In this document: positions 1-8,348 of the stretch, piece by piece | Layout of the letters: each line of letters opens with the position of its first letter | Numbering within the stretch: the first letter of the stretch is position 1 | From: Streptomyces typhae | GTDB taxonomy: Bacteria; Actinomycetota; Actinomycetes; Streptomycetales; Streptomycetaceae | Assembly: GCF_009755605.1 (NCBI RefSeq) | Contig: NZ_WPNZ01000012.1 | Coordinates: 62,001 to 126,000 of the forward strand | Direction of reading: 5' to 3' | DNA: 64,000 nucleotides | Position numbers and translations under genes: made by a program | The notes under the pieces: generated by a model | Told to the model about the DNA's origin: nothing | What the model saw: the letters and a program-made list of their open reading frames with translations, nothing else | Databases searched by the model: none

Positions 1-105
1 ACCCGCGAGGAACTCGAAGAGGTCCTCGAGGAGCGCTTGGCGGTTCTCCGGTCCGGTGCGATGAATATTGCGGTGCATCCGCGCGACAGCCGCAAGTCCG
101 CGTAG
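1..105 (+). CDS. rbpA: RNA polymerase-binding protein RbpA, C-terminal part
   Basis: Only the last 34 codons are inside the window, read in frame from base 1 to a TAG stop. They include the strongly conserved tail LRSGAMNIAVHPRDSRKSA, which I recognise as the C-terminal sigma-interacting region of actinobacterial RbpA. RbpA binds RNA polymerase and group 1/2 sigma factors and stabilises the open promoter complex. The preceding residues (TREELEEVLEERL) form the helical part of the sigma-interaction domain. The gene is followed by a strong hairpin and then the convergent fxsA. The identification rests on near-identity to the known C-terminus; the N-terminal half is off the window. Confidence 0.93.
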   Translation, partial: TREELEEVLEERLAVLRSGAMNIAVHPRDSRKSA

Positions 106-130
106 GCGCGCTGGACCGCGGAGCGGAAGC

Positions 131-178
131 ACGACGAGGGCGGGCCCACTGCTGTTGCAGTGGGCCCGCCCTCGTCGT
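131..178. terminator. Bidirectional rho-independent-type terminator hairpin
   Basis: A perfect 22-bp inverted repeat (131-152 with 157-178, 4-nt loop TGTT) lies between rbpA (+) and the convergent fxsA (-). It would end transcription from both sides. There is no long U tract, as is common for Streptomyces terminators. Confidence 0.85.
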
Positions 179-190
179 GTGTCGCTGTCC

Positions 191-376
191 CGGGGCTCTG
201 CCCCGGGACCCGTATCGGCGCTTCGCGCCTCGTCCTCAATCGCCGGACAGGCTGGATACTTCGCCGGTGCGGCGATTTCTTCCGGTGCGGCGAAGATCTT
301 TCAGCCCGTCCGGCGTTTGATGACGAGGCGCGAAGCGCCGACAGGGCTGGGGTCCAGGGGGCGCAGCGCCCCTGGT
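191..376. repeat. Palindromic miniature repeat element (Streptomyces intergenic type)
   Basis: The block has long imperfect inverted arms. Bases 217-254 (GGCGCTTCGCGCCTCGTCCT and onward) pair with 302-339, about 38 bp with few mismatches. Outer GC-rich palindromes lie at 191-210 (CCGGGG/CCCCGG) and 351-376 (GGGGGCGCAGCGCCCC). Similar CGCCGGACGGGCTG/CAGCCCGTCCGGCG elements are common between genes in Streptomyces genomes (from memory). It has no coding capacity and resembles a MITE or REP-type element. It sits between rbpA and fxsA just outside the terminator. Confidence 0.7.
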
Positions 377-419
377 GACGGGAAAGGGGCGGGCCTGGGG
401 CGCCCCGCGCGGGCCCGGC

Positions 420-1019
420 TCAGCGCGGGAGCTGCGGATCGTCCGAGCCCCGCCCGGGCGTCGGCCCCGGCCCCGGCGGCTGGTCCTCGCGGACGACCTC
501 GCCCTGGACGACCTTGCCGTCGGGATGCCGCATCCGAGCCTGCTGGAACGCGCCCCCGAACCCCCCGGGAGCGGCCGCAGCGGCTTCCCGCACCTTGCGC
601 TCGAAGGCCCGCTCCGCCCGTCGGCTGAGAGCCTTCTGGAGCGGCGGCAGCAGGAGCAGAAGGCCGAGCGCGTCGGAGACGAGGCCCGGCAGGATCAGCA
701 GCAGCCCGCCGAGCATGGTCCACGCGCCACCGCCCCCGGAGCCCTCCGTGGCCGCGGCGGCCCCGCTCTGCTGCTGTTGCAGCGCCTCGCTCAGGTTCTT
801 GAAGGCGCGGCGCCCGGCCCGCTTGATGACCAGGGAGCCGAGCACGAGGCCCGCCACCAGGAGCAGGAACACGGTCAGCCCGCCGGCGGCGCCCGCCACG
901 ACGGTCAGCAGCCAGATCTCCAGGACCAGCCACGCGACGAGGCCGAGCGGCAGGAACCGGAGCACCCGGGAGCGCCGGGGCCGGGCGGGCTGAGTGGGAG
1001 GCGGTGCGCCAGTCGTCAT
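420..1019 (-). CDS. fxsA: FxsA family membrane protein
   Basis: This 199-residue protein starts with a basic cytoplasmic N-terminus (PARPRRSRVLRF). Two hydrophobic helices follow at about residues 23-65, then a Gln/Gly-rich linker, then a further hydrophobic hairpin (LLLILPGLVSDALGLLLLLP, about 106-128). The LxGGxLLIxPGxxSDxxGxxLLLPP signature is typical of the FxsA cytoplasmic-membrane family. In E. coli FxsA relieves exclusion of phage T7 by the F plasmid; the actinobacterial role is unknown. The C-terminal 50 residues are Gly/Pro-rich. The ATG at 1019 is used. It is convergent with rbpA and probably downstream of ppm1. Confidence 0.85.
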   Translation of the reverse strand: MTTGAPPPTQPARPRRSRVLRFLPLGLVAWLVLEIWLLTVVAGAAGGLTVFLLLVAGLVLGSLVIKRAGRRAFKNLSEALQQQQSGAAAATEGSGGGGAWTMLGGLLLILPGLVSDALGLLLLLPPLQKALSRRAERAFERKVREAAAAAPGGFGGAFQQARMRHPDGKVVQGEVVREDQPPGPGPTPGRGSDDPQLPR

Positions 1020-1087
1020 GCCCCCAGTGTGCCTGGCCCCGGCTCAGGCCTGCGTAAGTGGGTGATCATTACCGGGGCGGGTGACCA

Positions 1088-2191
1088 TTACCGGGGGTCG
1101 CCCGGCGCTCCGGGCTCCCGGCCGTCGGACGACGGATCGACCGCCCCCGGCTCGACGGACGGCGCGACGGCACGGGGCTCGGCGGACGGCTCGACCGCAC
1201 GGGAGTCAGCGGCAGCCTCGGCCGCACGGGGCTCATCAGCGGCCTCGGCCGCACGGGGCTCGCCGGACGGCGCGACCGCACGGGGCTCAGCAGCAGCCTC
1301 GGCCGCACGACCGTCACCAGCAGCCGCTCCAGCTGCCGTCGCTTCAGCTGCCGTCGCTCCAGCAGCCGCTCCACCCGCCCGGGACACCCCGGGGCCCCCG
1401 GAGGCCCCCCTGCCCCCGAGCACCTTGCCGACCCGCTCCCGCACCCCCCAGGCCGTGACCCGCCACAGCGCCTCGGCGACGATGTCGCGGCTCATCTTGC
1501 TGTCGCCGAGTTCCCGCTCCACGAAGGTGATGGGCACCTCCACGACGTGGTAGCCCGCCTTGATCGCGCGGCGGGCCAGGTCGACCTGGAAGCAGTAGCC
1601 CTGGGACGCCACGTCGCCGAGGCCGAGGCCCTCCAGGGTCTCGCGGCGGAAGGCGCGGTAGCCGCCGGTGACGTCGCGCACCGGCACGTCGAGGAGCAGC
1701 CGGGAGTAGGTGGAGCCACCGCGGGAGAGGAACTCGCGGGACTTGGGCCAGTTCACGACCCGGCCGCCGGGCACCCAGCGCGATCCGAGCACCAGGTCGG
1801 CGCCCTTGAGGGCGGTGAGCAGGCGGGGCAGCTCCTCGGGCTGGTGGGAGCCGTCGGCGTCCATCTCGACCAGGACGCCGTAGCCGTGCTCCAGGCCCCA
1901 GGAGAAGCCCGCGAGGTAGGCGGCGCCGAGGCCCTCCTTGCCCTTGCGGTGCAGCACGTGGACGTGCTCGTCGTCGACCGAGAGCTCGTCGGCGATCTTG
2001 CCGGTGCCGTCGGGGCTGTTGTCGTCGGCGACGAGGACGTGCGCGTCGGGCACGGCGGTGCGCACCCGGCCGACGATCGCCTGGATGTTCTCCGCCTCGT
2101 TGTAGGTCGGGATGATCACCAAGGCCCGGCCGAGCGGGCCGAACCGGCGCCCCGCGTCCGCTGCTTCGCTGATCCCGCCGCCGTTGCTCAC
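1088..2191 (-). CDS. ppm1: Polyprenol monophosphomannose synthase (GT2), Ppm1-like
   Basis: This is a GT2 glycosyltransferase of the dolichol-phosphate mannose synthase type. It should transfer mannose from GDP-mannose to polyprenyl phosphate, making the lipid donor for protein O-mannosylation and glycolipids. Seen: VIIPTYNEAENI (about residue 23), VADDNSPDGTG, a DAD motif (VEMDADGSHQPE), GSRWVPGG and the C-terminal GYCFQVDL. I chose the GTG at 2191 (MSNGGGIS), next to GAAGGGG; the longer open frame upstream lacks homology. Residues after about 275 are an Ala/Pro/Glu low-complexity tail of repeated EPRAAEAADE-like units, with no mycobacterial-type acyltransferase domain attached. Confidence 0.88.
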   Translation of the reverse strand: MSNGGGISEAADAGRRFGPLGRALVIIPTYNEAENIQAIVGRVRTAVPDAHVLVADDNSPDGTGKIADELSVDDEHVHVLHRKGKEGLGAAYLAGFSWGLEHGYGVLVEMDADGSHQPEELPRLLTALKGADLVLGSRWVPGGRVVNWPKSREFLSRGGSTYSRLLLDVPVRDVTGGYRAFRRETLEGLGLGDVASQGYCFQVDLARRAIKAGYHVVEVPITFVERELGDSKMSRDIVAEALWRVTAWGVRERVGKVLGGRGASGGPGVSRAGGAAAGATAAEATAAGAAAGDGRAAEAAAEPRAVAPSGEPRAAEAADEPRAAEAAADSRAVEPSAEPRAVAPSVEPGAVDPSSDGREPGAPGDPR

Positions 2192-2723
2192 TGCTGCCCC
2201 TTCGTTCGTACGCAGGGGACCACCATAGTGGGCCGGGCCTGGGGTGTTGCGACGGCGCGGTACGAAAGGGGCGGCGCGGAGGAGCGATACTGCGGATCGG
2301 GCCCGGCGCCCTTCGGGCCGGCCTGGGACCCGCTGGCTGCGGATCGACCGAGTGCCGTTGTCTACTGAGCGTCCGGGCCCCATCCGGGTCGCACCTCCCC
2401 CGAGCTCCGGGGAGCAGGAGGGACGGCCCCCTTCCGGCGGCTGCGTTCCCGCGCCGACGCGTCGAGGACGCTGGACCTGGCTCCCAGCGGCGGAGCGCCG
2501 GTTGGCGCACCGCCCATGATCCAGCGGCGTTCGACGCTTGTGGGCAGGGTCGCCGGTCGGACGTCCTGTGGTGGACGCGGCCGAAACTACCCGCCGACGA
2601 CGGACGTCTGTCAATAGCCGTTTGACCTGCGATGTTTGCGTAGATCAGCAGGTCAGTGGCGAGGTGCCGGGGCCGGGCGACGCGCCGTGTGGCCCCGTTC
2701 GGAGCCGCGCCGCACCCCTGACA
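2192..2723. other. Intergenic region upstream of ppm1
   Basis: This 532-bp gap separates the stop of the amidohydrolase gene from the ppm1 start. Open frames here are GC-rich shadows without homology. It probably holds the ppm1 promoter, but I see no convincing -35/-10 pair and no terminator hairpin worth calling. Confidence 0.4.
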
Positions 2724-4457
2724 TCACTCGTTAGGCCGTACGAATACCGTCCGGCCCCCGACCACGGTCCGCAGGCATACGGGCAGTTCGGAGCCGGGGG
2801 CGAGGTCGGGCAGGCCGGGGGTGCCGGAGCGCGGATCGGTGGACCAGCGGGCGACCCGGTCGTCGGGGGCCTGGACGACGAGTTCCCCGGTGCGCCACAC
2901 GGCGTAGTCGGCGGGGGCGCCGGGCACCAGGGTGCCCGCGTCGTCACGGCCCACGGCCCGCCAGCCGCCCCGCGTGTGGGCGGTGAACGCGGCCCGCACG
3001 GACACCCGGTGCTCCGGCGTGCGGTGGAAGGCGGCGGCGCGGACGGTGCCCCAGGGGTCGAGCGGCGTGACGGGGCTGTCGGAGCCGAAGGCCAGCGGAA
3101 CACCGGCGCGCAGGAGGGCCGCGTACGGGTTGAGGGAGCGGGCTCGTCCGGGGCCGAGGCGCTGCGCGTACATGCCCTCGTCGCCGCCCCACAGCGCGTC
3201 GAAGGCGGGCTGCACGGACGCGGTGAGGCCGAGTTCGGCGAAGGCGGCGACGGTCTCGGGGGTGAGCATCTCGGCGTGCTCGACGCGGTGCCGCGCCGCG
3301 CGCACCCGGGCGAGCCCCACCGTCCCGGCCGCCGCGCGCACGCCCTCCACGACGGCCGCCACGGCGGCGTCCCCGATGGCGTGGAAACCTGCCTGCATGC
3401 CCGCCTCCGCACACGCCGTCACGTGCGCGGCGACGTCGCCCGCGGTCAGGTACGCGTTTCCGTGGGACGCCCCGCACGGCCGCCCCTCGGCCGCGGACCC
3501 GGCCGTTCCGGCGCCGGCCCCCGCCGCCCCGGCGCCCCCGTGGACCGCGGTTCCGGCCGTCCCGGCGCCCCCGTCGGCGTACGACTCGCCCAGCCATGCC
3601 GTGTGTGAACCGAGCGCCCCGTCCACGAAGAGGTCACCGGCCGCGCCCGCCGCGCCCAGCTCCCGTGCGCGGGCCACGCCTTCGGGCCCCTGCTCGGCCC
3701 AGTAGCCGACGACGCGCGGGCCCGCCTCCGCCGCCGCGAGGGCGAGCAGTGCCGTGAAGTCGTCCTCGTCGGAGATGGCGGGGCCCCCGCACTCGTGCAC
3801 CGATCCGATGCCGAGCGACGCGGCGTGCCGGAGCGCGGCCTGCTGCGCCTCGCGCCGCTGCACGGCTGTCACGGCCGCGTGCGCCGCGGCACGGACGGCG
3901 TGGTGCGCGTCGGCGGTCAGCGGCGCGTCCGCGTGGAACCCGGCCTTCTCGGTGATCCCCGGCACGAGGTCGAGGAGCGCGGTGGTGGCGACGGCGGAGT
4001 GCACGTCGATGCGCGTCAGATAGAGCGGGCGCCCGCCGGTGGCCTCGTCGAGCTCCGCGCGCGTGGGCGGCCTGCCGCCGGGCCAGCGGGCGGCGTCCCA
4101 GCCGTGGCCGAGCAGCACCCGGTCGTGCGGTCGTGCGGCAGCGTGTTCGCGTACGAGAACGAGCGCGTCGTTCAGGTTCCGGGCGCGCGAGAGGTCGAGG
4201 CCCATGAGCGCGATGCCGGTGGCCGTGGTGTGCACATGGGCATCGGTGAAGGCCGGGGTGACCAGCGCGCCTTCCAGGTCGACGGTCTCGTCGACGCCAT
4301 CGGCGAAGGCGTCGGCCGCACCCTCGGAACCGACCCAGGCGACATGCCCCCGCTCGACGACCATCGCGGTCGCGAAGGGATCGGCGGGGCTGTGGACTTC
4401 TCCGCCGCGCAGCAGGACGGTGCGGTGCCCGCTCTCGGGCGTGGTGCGCTCGCTCAT
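2724..4457 (-). CDS. Amidohydrolase, YtcJ-like (amidohydrolase_3 superfamily)
   Basis: This 577-residue cytoplasmic metal-dependent hydrolase starts at the ATG at 4457 (MSERTTPESGHR); a longer upstream frame is Arg/Pro-rich and unlikely. Seen: TPAFTDAHVHTTATG (metal-binding HxH, about residue 65), a central SVHECGG segment, HAIGDAAV (about 405), HRVEHAEM and the late FGSDSPVTPLDPW carrying the metal Asp. These match YtcJ/N-substituted formamide deformylase-type enzymes, usually of unknown substrate. A Gly/Ala insertion near residues 345-375 (GTAGTAVHGGAGAAGAGAG) looks like repeat expansion within a loop. The adjacent Lrp regulator gene lies upstream on the same strand and could be co-transcribed. 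Confidence 0.82.
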   Translation of the reverse strand: MSERTTPESGHRTVLLRGGEVHSPADPFATAMVVERGHVAWVGSEGAADAFADGVDETVDLEGALVTPAFTDAHVHTTATGIALMGLDLSRARNLNDALVLVREHAAARPHDRVLLGHGWDAARWPGGRPPTRAELDEATGGRPLYLTRIDVHSAVATTALLDLVPGITEKAGFHADAPLTADAHHAVRAAAHAAVTAVQRREAQQAALRHAASLGIGSVHECGGPAISDEDDFTALLALAAAEAGPRVVGYWAEQGPEGVARARELGAAGAAGDLFVDGALGSHTAWLGESYADGGAGTAGTAVHGGAGAAGAGAGTAGSAAEGRPCGASHGNAYLTAGDVAAHVTACAEAGMQAGFHAIGDAAVAAVVEGVRAAAGTVGLARVRAARHRVEHAEMLTPETVAAFAELGLTASVQPAFDALWGGDEGMYAQRLGPGRARSLNPYAALLRAGVPLAFGSDSPVTPLDPWGTVRAAAFHRTPEHRVSVRAAFTAHTRGGWRAVGRDDAGTLVPGAPADYAVWRTGELVVQAPDDRVARWSTDPRSGTPGLPDLAPGSELPVCLRTVVGGRTVFVRPNE

Positions 4458-4554
4458 GGGGACCAGTCTCGCGCCTGGACGCGCGCGGGCCGCCCGCGGG
4501 GTCCCCGGCGGATCCACGGACCCCCCGCTGGCCCGCGGGGTCAGACCCGCGGGG

Positions 4555-4995
4555 TCAGATCCGCGGCGGGCGCGCCTCGTACGGCGTGGACAGGCAGACC
4601 GTGGTGTGCGTGGAGACACCGGCGAGCGTGCGTAGCCTCGCCAGCAGGTTCTCCAGTTCGTGCGGGGTCGCGACCCGGACCTTGAGCAGGTAGTTCTCCG
4701 CTCCCGCGACGCTGTGGCAGGCCTCGATCTCGGGCACGCCGGCGAGCCGCTCGGCGATGTCGTCGGGCGCGCTGGGGTCGAACGGCTTCACCGCGATGAA
4801 CGCCGTGAGCGGCAGGCCGACGGCTTCGGGGTCGACGACCGCGGCATATCCGCGGATCACCCCGCGCTGCTCGAGGCGGCGCACCCGCTGGTGCACCGCT
4901 GACGTGGACAGGCCCGTGGCCTTGCCCAGGTCGGTGTAGCTCATCCGCCCGTCCTTGACGAGCAGCTGCACGATCTGTCGGTCCAGCTCCTCCAT
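4555..4995 (-). CDS. Lrp/AsnC family transcriptional regulator
   Basis: This 146-residue protein has the full two-domain layout. The N-terminal winged helix-turn-helix (LDRQIVQLLVKDGRMSYTDL, then STSAVHQRVRRLEQRGVI) occupies about residues 3-52. The RAM/ActR ligand-binding domain follows (IAVKPFDP to the C-terminus, with HSVAGAENYLLKV at about 95-107). Such proteins form dimers or octamers and sense amino acids. The length is standard. It is upstream of and codirectional with the amidohydrolase gene (97-bp gap), so it may regulate that gene. The effector cannot be told from sequence. Confidence 0.9.
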   Translation of the reverse strand: MEELDRQIVQLLVKDGRMSYTDLGKATGLSTSAVHQRVRRLEQRGVIRGYAAVVDPEAVGLPLTAFIAVKPFDPSAPDDIAERLAGVPEIEACHSVAGAENYLLKVRVATPHELENLLARLRTLAGVSTHTTVCLSTPYEARPPRI

Positions 4996-5274
4996 GCGCA
5001 GAACCTACAGGTCCCTTGATCCTCACCGATACCTGAGCGGCGCAAGCGGCACCCTCCGACGCTCGCGCCCCGGTGGAGGGTCGCTCGATCATCGCCCGCG
5101 CGCCCCGGCGCCCACCCCCGCGCGGAACGGCATCTTCATCCGGCATGTGACGAACGCCACAGGCCTGTGGCCGTGTCCATCGGGCAGGAGCGATTACCCC
5201 CAGGACCGGACGGGAAGTGCTTGCTGTGGTCGAGGCCGCAGTGCCTGGTCGGCCCACCCGAGGGGGAGATTCCC

Positions 5275-5718
5275 ATGCAGAACCTGAAGCGCCCCGATCG
5301 TTCCGCGCGCCGCAAGGAGCAGTCCGTCGAGCTCGAGCCCGCCCCGGAGGGCGTCGAACAGACGGACATCGCCGACGACGAGCCCGACGCGTACGACACC
5401 TTCGAGATGTACCGCGTGATCTGCCCGGACTGCGCCAAGACCATCGCGCTCCTGGCGGACGAGGACGTCCTGCCCGAGCACGCGCTGTGCGCCACACCGT
5501 GGAACCCGTTCGGACTCACCGTCTGTGCGGGCACCGGCCGCCCGGCGGCCGAGGCGGAGCCCGCGGACGAGTCCCTGGAGGCCCAGGAGCAGGACACCGC
5601 GCTGCTCCTGACGCTGCCTCAGGGCCTCGACTGGCGCACGCAGCCGTTCTCGCACGTGGGCGGCCCCGGTTCGCGCCCGATCCGCGTGCCCCGGCAGTCC
5701 GGCCGCGCGGCGGCCTGA
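5275..5718 (+). CDS. Conserved hypothetical protein with possible zinc-binding CxxC
   Basis: This 147-residue protein starts at the ATG at 5275, 6 nt after GGGGGAG (5262-5268); an earlier in-frame start lacks an RBS. It has an acidic N-terminus (DIADDEPDAYDTFEMYRV) and a single CPDC pair (about residue 49), then a later Cys in HALC and one in TVCAG, consistent with a small metal site. There is no signal peptide or membrane segment. The sequence looks like a conserved Streptomyces protein, but I do not recognise a characterised family. It converges with the phosphotransferase gene, 16 bp away. Confidence 0.7.
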   Translation: MQNLKRPDRSARRKEQSVELEPAPEGVEQTDIADDEPDAYDTFEMYRVICPDCAKTIALLADEDVLPEHALCATPWNPFGLTVCAGTGRPAAEAEPADESLEAQEQDTALLLTLPQGLDWRTQPFSHVGGPGSRPIRVPRQSGRAAA

Positions 5719-5734
5719 CCCCCGGCAGCGCCCC

Positions 5735-6859
5735 TCACCCGAAGTCGCCCTGCACCATGGCCGCGAGCCGGTCGTGGTGCAGGATCAGGGTGTCCGGGCC
5801 CTCCGGGGCCTCCGGCACCGTCGCCTCGCCGAAGTGCACCTGGCGGTAGGCGACCCTGAGCATGACGACGGCGTGCCGCAGCGCCGCGTACAGGATGTAG
5901 AAGTCCATGTCACGGGGCTGATGGCCGGTGAGGCGCGCATAGCGGGCCTCGATCCGGTCGCGGCGCAGGAAGTCCGGCAGGCCCGGCTGCCCGAAGCCCA
6001 CGGCGAGGTCCTGGAAGAACCGGTGCAGGAAGACGGTCCAGCCGATGTCGACCTCGCGCGGGGCCAGGGCCGCCATTTCCCAGTCGAGCACGGCGGCGGG
6101 CTCGAAGCCGTCGTAGACGACGTTGCCGATGCGGGCGTCGCCCCAACTGAGGACCGGCGCGCCCTCGTCGCGCGGCCACAGTTCGCCGAGTTTCGCGAAA
6201 GCGCTTTCGACGAGCGGTGAGCGCGGCAGCCCTTCGACGACCCAGGCGTAGTAGGCCCGTTGCGAGGCGACGTGCCGCCGCAGCGCGCTGCCCTCGCCCG
6301 GGAGCGCGAGGAATCCGGCCGCGGCGGCCGGGACCTGGTCGTGCAGGTGCGCGAGGACGCCGACCGTGGCGTCCTCCAGGCGTGCGCGTTCGGTGTCGCT
6401 CGCCTCGTACAGCCAGTTGCCCTCGTACGTGTACGGCATGACGTCCGGCGGCACCCGCCCCGCGACCCGCTCCATGACGAAGAACGGGGCACCGAGCGGC
6501 GCCGGGTCCCGTTCCAGCCACAGCACGCGCGGTACCGGCACGTCGGTGTGCTCGGCGACCAGCCGCATGGTGCGGTACTGGCGCTCCATGTCGTACACGG
6601 GAAAGACGGTGTACGCGTCCGGGTCGGCGGCGAGCCGCAACGCGCAGCGCCGCAGCGGCGGTTCGGGGTGCTCGATGTCGAAGAGCAGCGTGTCGCTGGA
6701 CATGCCGTTGGACTCGGGCACGGACACGCCGGACACCTGCGCGCCCGGCAGCCGGGCGTCGAGCCAGTCCGTCAGACGGCGGGCGACCTCCGCCGGGTCC
6801 CGGGTGGTCGTGCGCGGCGCGGGCCGCGGCTGCCGCGGTGGCGTGGGTTCCGTGGTCAT
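5735..6859 (-). CDS. Phosphotransferase family protein (APH/choline-kinase-like fold)
   Basis: This 374-residue protein has the APH fold signatures. The catalytic-loop segment SWGDARIGNVVYD (about residue 243) corresponds to the usual HGDxxxxN, with Trp in place of His. The metal-binding DWEMAALAP is at about 263-271 and a P-loop-like N-lobe (SNGMSSDTLLFDI) at about 50. Such proteins in actinobacteria often sit beside acyl-CoA dehydrogenases; here one lies 2.6 kb away. The substrate is unknown, and the family label does not imply drug resistance. The ATG at 6859 is preceded by GGGAGGAGC. Confidence 0.82.
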   Translation of the reverse strand: MTTEPTPPRQPRPAPRTTTRDPAEVARRLTDWLDARLPGAQVSGVSVPESNGMSSDTLLFDIEHPEPPLRRCALRLAADPDAYTVFPVYDMERQYRTMRLVAEHTDVPVPRVLWLERDPAPLGAPFFVMERVAGRVPPDVMPYTYEGNWLYEASDTERARLEDATVGVLAHLHDQVPAAAAGFLALPGEGSALRRHVASQRAYYAWVVEGLPRSPLVESAFAKLGELWPRDEGAPVLSWGDARIGNVVYDGFEPAAVLDWEMAALAPREVDIGWTVFLHRFFQDLAVGFGQPGLPDFLRRDRIEARYARLTGHQPRDMDFYILYAALRHAVVMLRVAYRQVHFGEATVPEAPEGPDTLILHHDRLAAMVQGDFG

Positions 6860-6991
6860 GGTCCGTGCTCCTCCCGGCTTCCGGCCCGCTGCGGACGTCG
6901 CTCAGGGGGCCGTCGGACCCAAGGGACGTCGATGTCTACGTCTACGTCTACGTCGACGTCGGCGGCCGTCGGAGTCGAGGGCCCGGCGCGC

Positions 6992-8119
6992 TCAGGGGGC
7001 CACCGAGCCGAAACCGGTGAAGCCGCTCGGGTCGTGGCGGCCGAAGCTGCCGTGCTCGAAGACGCCGTGGCCGACGCGGCCGTCCAGGGTGAAGCGGGCC
7101 GCGTGGTCGACGACGCCGTACCCGGCGAGCGGGTGCACGGACGGGTCCGCGAGGTCGTAGGTGCGCCGGTCGACCCAGCCGCGGCCCCGCCAGGTGCCGT
7201 GCTGCCAGTCGTCGGCGGGCGGATATCCGGCGCCGACGGCGAGGGGCAGGGACGTCAGCGACTCGACGCCCAGTTCCAGGGGCTTGTGGGTCGCGGGGTC
7301 GGTGAGGTGGACGACGGCGCGCACGACGTGCCGGGTGCCCGAGCGGTAGGTGATGTCGGCGCGCGGCCAGCCGAGTTGGCGGTCGGGCCGGCCGGGGCGG
7401 ACGAGGGTGGCGTCGTTGAGGGTGCGGTAGCCGTCCGCGTCCTCCTGGGTGACGATCATCAGGAAGCGGTCGTCGAAGCGCACCGGGCACCAGATCCAGT
7501 GGAAGCCCTCCGCCGGGAACTCCTCGCCGAGCCTGCCGCTCTCCTCACCCGGGATCGGCCGCACGCCCCAGCTGCGGTCGCGGGTCGCCGTCCACTCCCC
7601 CGCCGTCACGGCGATGTCCTCGCCGCCGGTACGGATGGTCCCGGAGCAGTCGCCCGCCTGCACGAAGCGCCGGCCTTCGAGGGTGAGGCGGTCGCCGCGG
7701 CGCTGGACGTGGTGCGGCTCCCACAGCGCCGGGAAGGCGGCGGTCCACTCGATGTCGTACGTCGGCGAATCCGGTTGTTCCGGGTCTGCTTCGCAGGTCA
7801 GGCGGAGTCTGCGCAGGGGTTCGAGGACGGTGACGCGCAGCGGGCCCACCGCCAGGTTCATGCGGTCCTCACCCAGGGCGTCGAAGGCCCGTACGGCGTG
7901 CACCGTATCGCCGGTGCGCAGGGTGGCGTAGGCGTCGATGACGCCTGTGTTCGGATAGACCCCGAGGCCGAGGACGAGCAGCGCCCGGCCCCCGTGGTCG
8001 AACACCTGGAAGACGCAGCGGTCGTAGGCGTTCCGGTCGCCGGTCGCGACGTGCTTCATCGACAGCGGGACCTGGTGGACGGGGTACTCGTCGAGCGGTA
8101 CGGGACGGTCCTGCGGCAC
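6992..8119 (-). CDS. Conserved hypothetical protein, about 375 aa
   Basis: I chose the GTG at 8119 (PQDRPVPLDEYPVHQ), which follows GGGAGG by 6 nt; the ORF could extend 11 codons upstream but lacks an RBS there. The protein is soluble and rich in Trp and Asp/Arg. It has duplicated beta-rich segments (GRALLVLGLGVYPNTG; GFHWIWCPVRFDDRFLMI), reminiscent of hydroxyneurosporene synthase/CrtC-like or DUF2804-type lipocalin folds. That is only an impression. It lies directly upstream of, and on the same strand as, the phosphotransferase gene (132-bp gap containing a short GTCTAC microsatellite, 6934-6951). Function unknown. Confidence 0.6.
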   Translation of the reverse strand: MPQDRPVPLDEYPVHQVPLSMKHVATGDRNAYDRCVFQVFDHGGRALLVLGLGVYPNTGVIDAYATLRTGDTVHAVRAFDALGEDRMNLAVGPLRVTVLEPLRRLRLTCEADPEQPDSPTYDIEWTAAFPALWEPHHVQRRGDRLTLEGRRFVQAGDCSGTIRTGGEDIAVTAGEWTATRDRSWGVRPIPGEESGRLGEEFPAEGFHWIWCPVRFDDRFLMIVTQEDADGYRTLNDATLVRPGRPDRQLGWPRADITYRSGTRHVVRAVVHLTDPATHKPLELGVESLTSLPLAVGAGYPPADDWQHGTWRGRGWVDRRTYDLADPSVHPLAGYGVVDHAARFTLDGRVGHGVFEHGSFGRHDPSGFTGFGSVAP

Positions 8120-8348
8120 GGCGCACCTCCCTGGACGCGCGGGATCCTGCACCGCGCGGAACGCGGCGGGGCCCGGCGTGGAGGTGACGGTACGTCAGTC
8201 GCCGTGCGGGGGCCAGACGCGTGCCCGTCCGAATGCGCCCGGTGGCGCCGGAGCCCTGCGCCCCCTGCGCCGCGCCCGGACGGGCCATGAACGCACGCAC
8301 GATTCGACCCGACGGTGACCTGCTCACGGCGCGGTCCGTTGGCCGGGC

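Noticed and set aside
5735..6859. Aminoglycoside resistance gene
   Set aside because: Although APH-like, the family here is broad, the HGD is changed to WGD, and there is no resistance-gene context.
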